This document shows positions 5,100 to 5,711 of a stretch of DNA of 5,711 nt, piece by piece. The DNA is from Pseudomonadota bacterium (GTDB lineage Bacteria; Pseudomonadota; Alphaproteobacteria; Acetobacterales; Acetobacteraceae): positions 1-5,711 of the forward strand of contig JAKBAQ010000183.1 in NCBI GenBank assembly GCA_021808985.1, read 5' to 3'. The notes under the pieces were generated by a model. It worked only from the letters and a program-made list of their open reading frames with translations, did not search any database and was not told where the DNA came from. Position numbers and translations under genes: made by a program. Every line of letters begins with the position of its first letter. Position 1 is the stretch's first letter.

Positions 5100-5711
5100 A
5101 TGAAGCTGCGCTTAGCCCTTGCCGCTGCCACCTGCCTTGCGTTGCCGCTCGCGGCCCATGCACAGCCCGTCACCGGGCCGTATGTCAGCCTCGGCGCTGG
5201 CACCAGCATTCTCAACCCCATCCCCGCCAGCGACGCCACCGGCTCCGGCAAAATCCTCACCCGCCCCTCCTACGCGGGTGACATCGCGGTCGGCTACGGC
5301 TTCGGCAACGGCTTCCGCGTGGAGCTGAGCGGCAATTACTACCGCAACACCGCCCACAAAATCGGCGGCGGCGCCCCCCTCACCGGCGGCCTCAACACCT
5401 ACGGCCCGATGGTCAACGCCTTGTATGACATGAATGTCGGCCTGCCGATCTTCCCCTATGTCGGCGCTGGCGTCGGCTATCAGTGGCAGAACCTCAACTC
5501 CTCCCTCAAGGGCAACAGCCCCCTTGGGGTCGGTGGCGACAAGGGCAGCTTCGCCTATAACGTCATCGCCGGCGCGGCCTACCCGCTGCCGATGGTCCCC
5601 GGCCTCTCCGTCACCGCTGAGTACAAGTTCACCCAGCTGGTTGAAAGCCGCAACTACAATTTCAACGGCGCCCCGTTCAAGCTTGGCCAGGAATCCAGCC
5701 ACACCTTCCTG
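5100..5711 (+). CDS. OmpA-like outer-membrane beta-barrel protein (N-terminal 204 codons)
   Basis: A signal peptide (residues 1-21, cleavage likely after LAAHA, mature start QPVTGPYVS) is followed by alternating amphipathic strands rich in Gly and aromatics: GPYVSLGAG (26-34), AGDIAVGYGFG (59-69), GFRVELSGNYY (71-81), FPYVGAGVGYQW (118-129), SFAYNVIAGAAY (150-161) and LSVTAEYKFTQL (169-180), with loops between. This matches the eight-stranded transmembrane domain of OmpA-like porins, particularly those of Acetobacteraceae as I recall them. The frame is open to the end of the window, so it is not known whether a C-terminal peptidoglycan-binding OmpA domain follows. C12 in the signal peptide is not in a lipobox. 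ATG 5100 is fixed by GGAG 8 nt upstream and by the signal peptide. It appears to be separately transcribed from the mlaD operon, with its own AT-rich upstream region. Confidence 0.88.
   Translation, partial: MKLRLALAAATCLALPLAAHAQPVTGPYVSLGAGTSILNPIPASDATGSGKILTRPSYAGDIAVGYGFGNGFRVELSGNYYRNTAHKIGGGAPLTGGLNTYGPMVNALYDMNVGLPIFPYVGAGVGYQWQNLNSSLKGNSPLGVGGDKGSFAYNVIAGAAYPLPMVPGLSVTAEYKFTQLVESRNYNFNGAPFKLGQESSHTFL

Noticed and set aside
5112..5702. 196-codon minus-strand open frame opposite the OmpA-like gene
   Set aside because: The Gly/Ala/Val/Asp-rich translation has no family features; the plus strand has a signal peptide and barrel strands.

Overview
The window looks like chromosomal DNA from a high-GC alphaproteobacterium, most likely Acetobacteraceae or a close relative such as Acidocella or Acidiphilium. 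This rests on an NDUFA12-type complex I gene beside mlaD and a DUF2155 gene, an alphaproteobacterial type of class II ribonucleotide reductase (NrdJ) relative, and an outer-membrane barrel whose mature start resembles OmpA-like porins of acetic acid bacteria. The family placement is from memory, not from a search.

Left half, minus strand, in order of transcription: a 503-codon NrdJ-like gene (3231-1720) overlaps a RidA-family gene (1723-1259) by 4 bases. After a 91-bp gap with a hairpin comes the first 389 codons of a membrane-anchored CapD/PglF/FlaA1-type nucleotide-sugar dehydratase (1167-1), which runs off the window.

Centre, 3232-3370: a divergent intergenic region. It holds two NrdR-box-like sites whose centres are exactly 32 bp apart, the classic spacing for the RNR repressor NrdR. 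They sit just upstream of the NrdJ-like gene.

Right half, plus strand: NDUFA12 family (3371-3790), mlaD (3794-4324) and a secreted DUF2155 protein (4324-4905). They are packed with a 3-nt gap and a 1-nt overlap, so they are almost certainly one operon. An AT-rich 194-bp gap with several inverted repeats and a perfect TATAAT follows, then the first 204 codons of an OmpA-like outer-membrane barrel (5100-5711), also cut by the window edge.

The main point of interest is the NrdJ-like gene. It keeps recognisable blocks of a class II ribonucleotide reductase, including a well-conserved C-terminal region, but has lost the middle of the catalytic barrel and nearly all cysteines (two remain in 503 residues). 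It cannot work as a canonical reductase, yet it appears to retain an NrdR-controlled promoter and is translationally coupled to a RidA-family protein. The other genes are ordinary envelope and respiratory functions.
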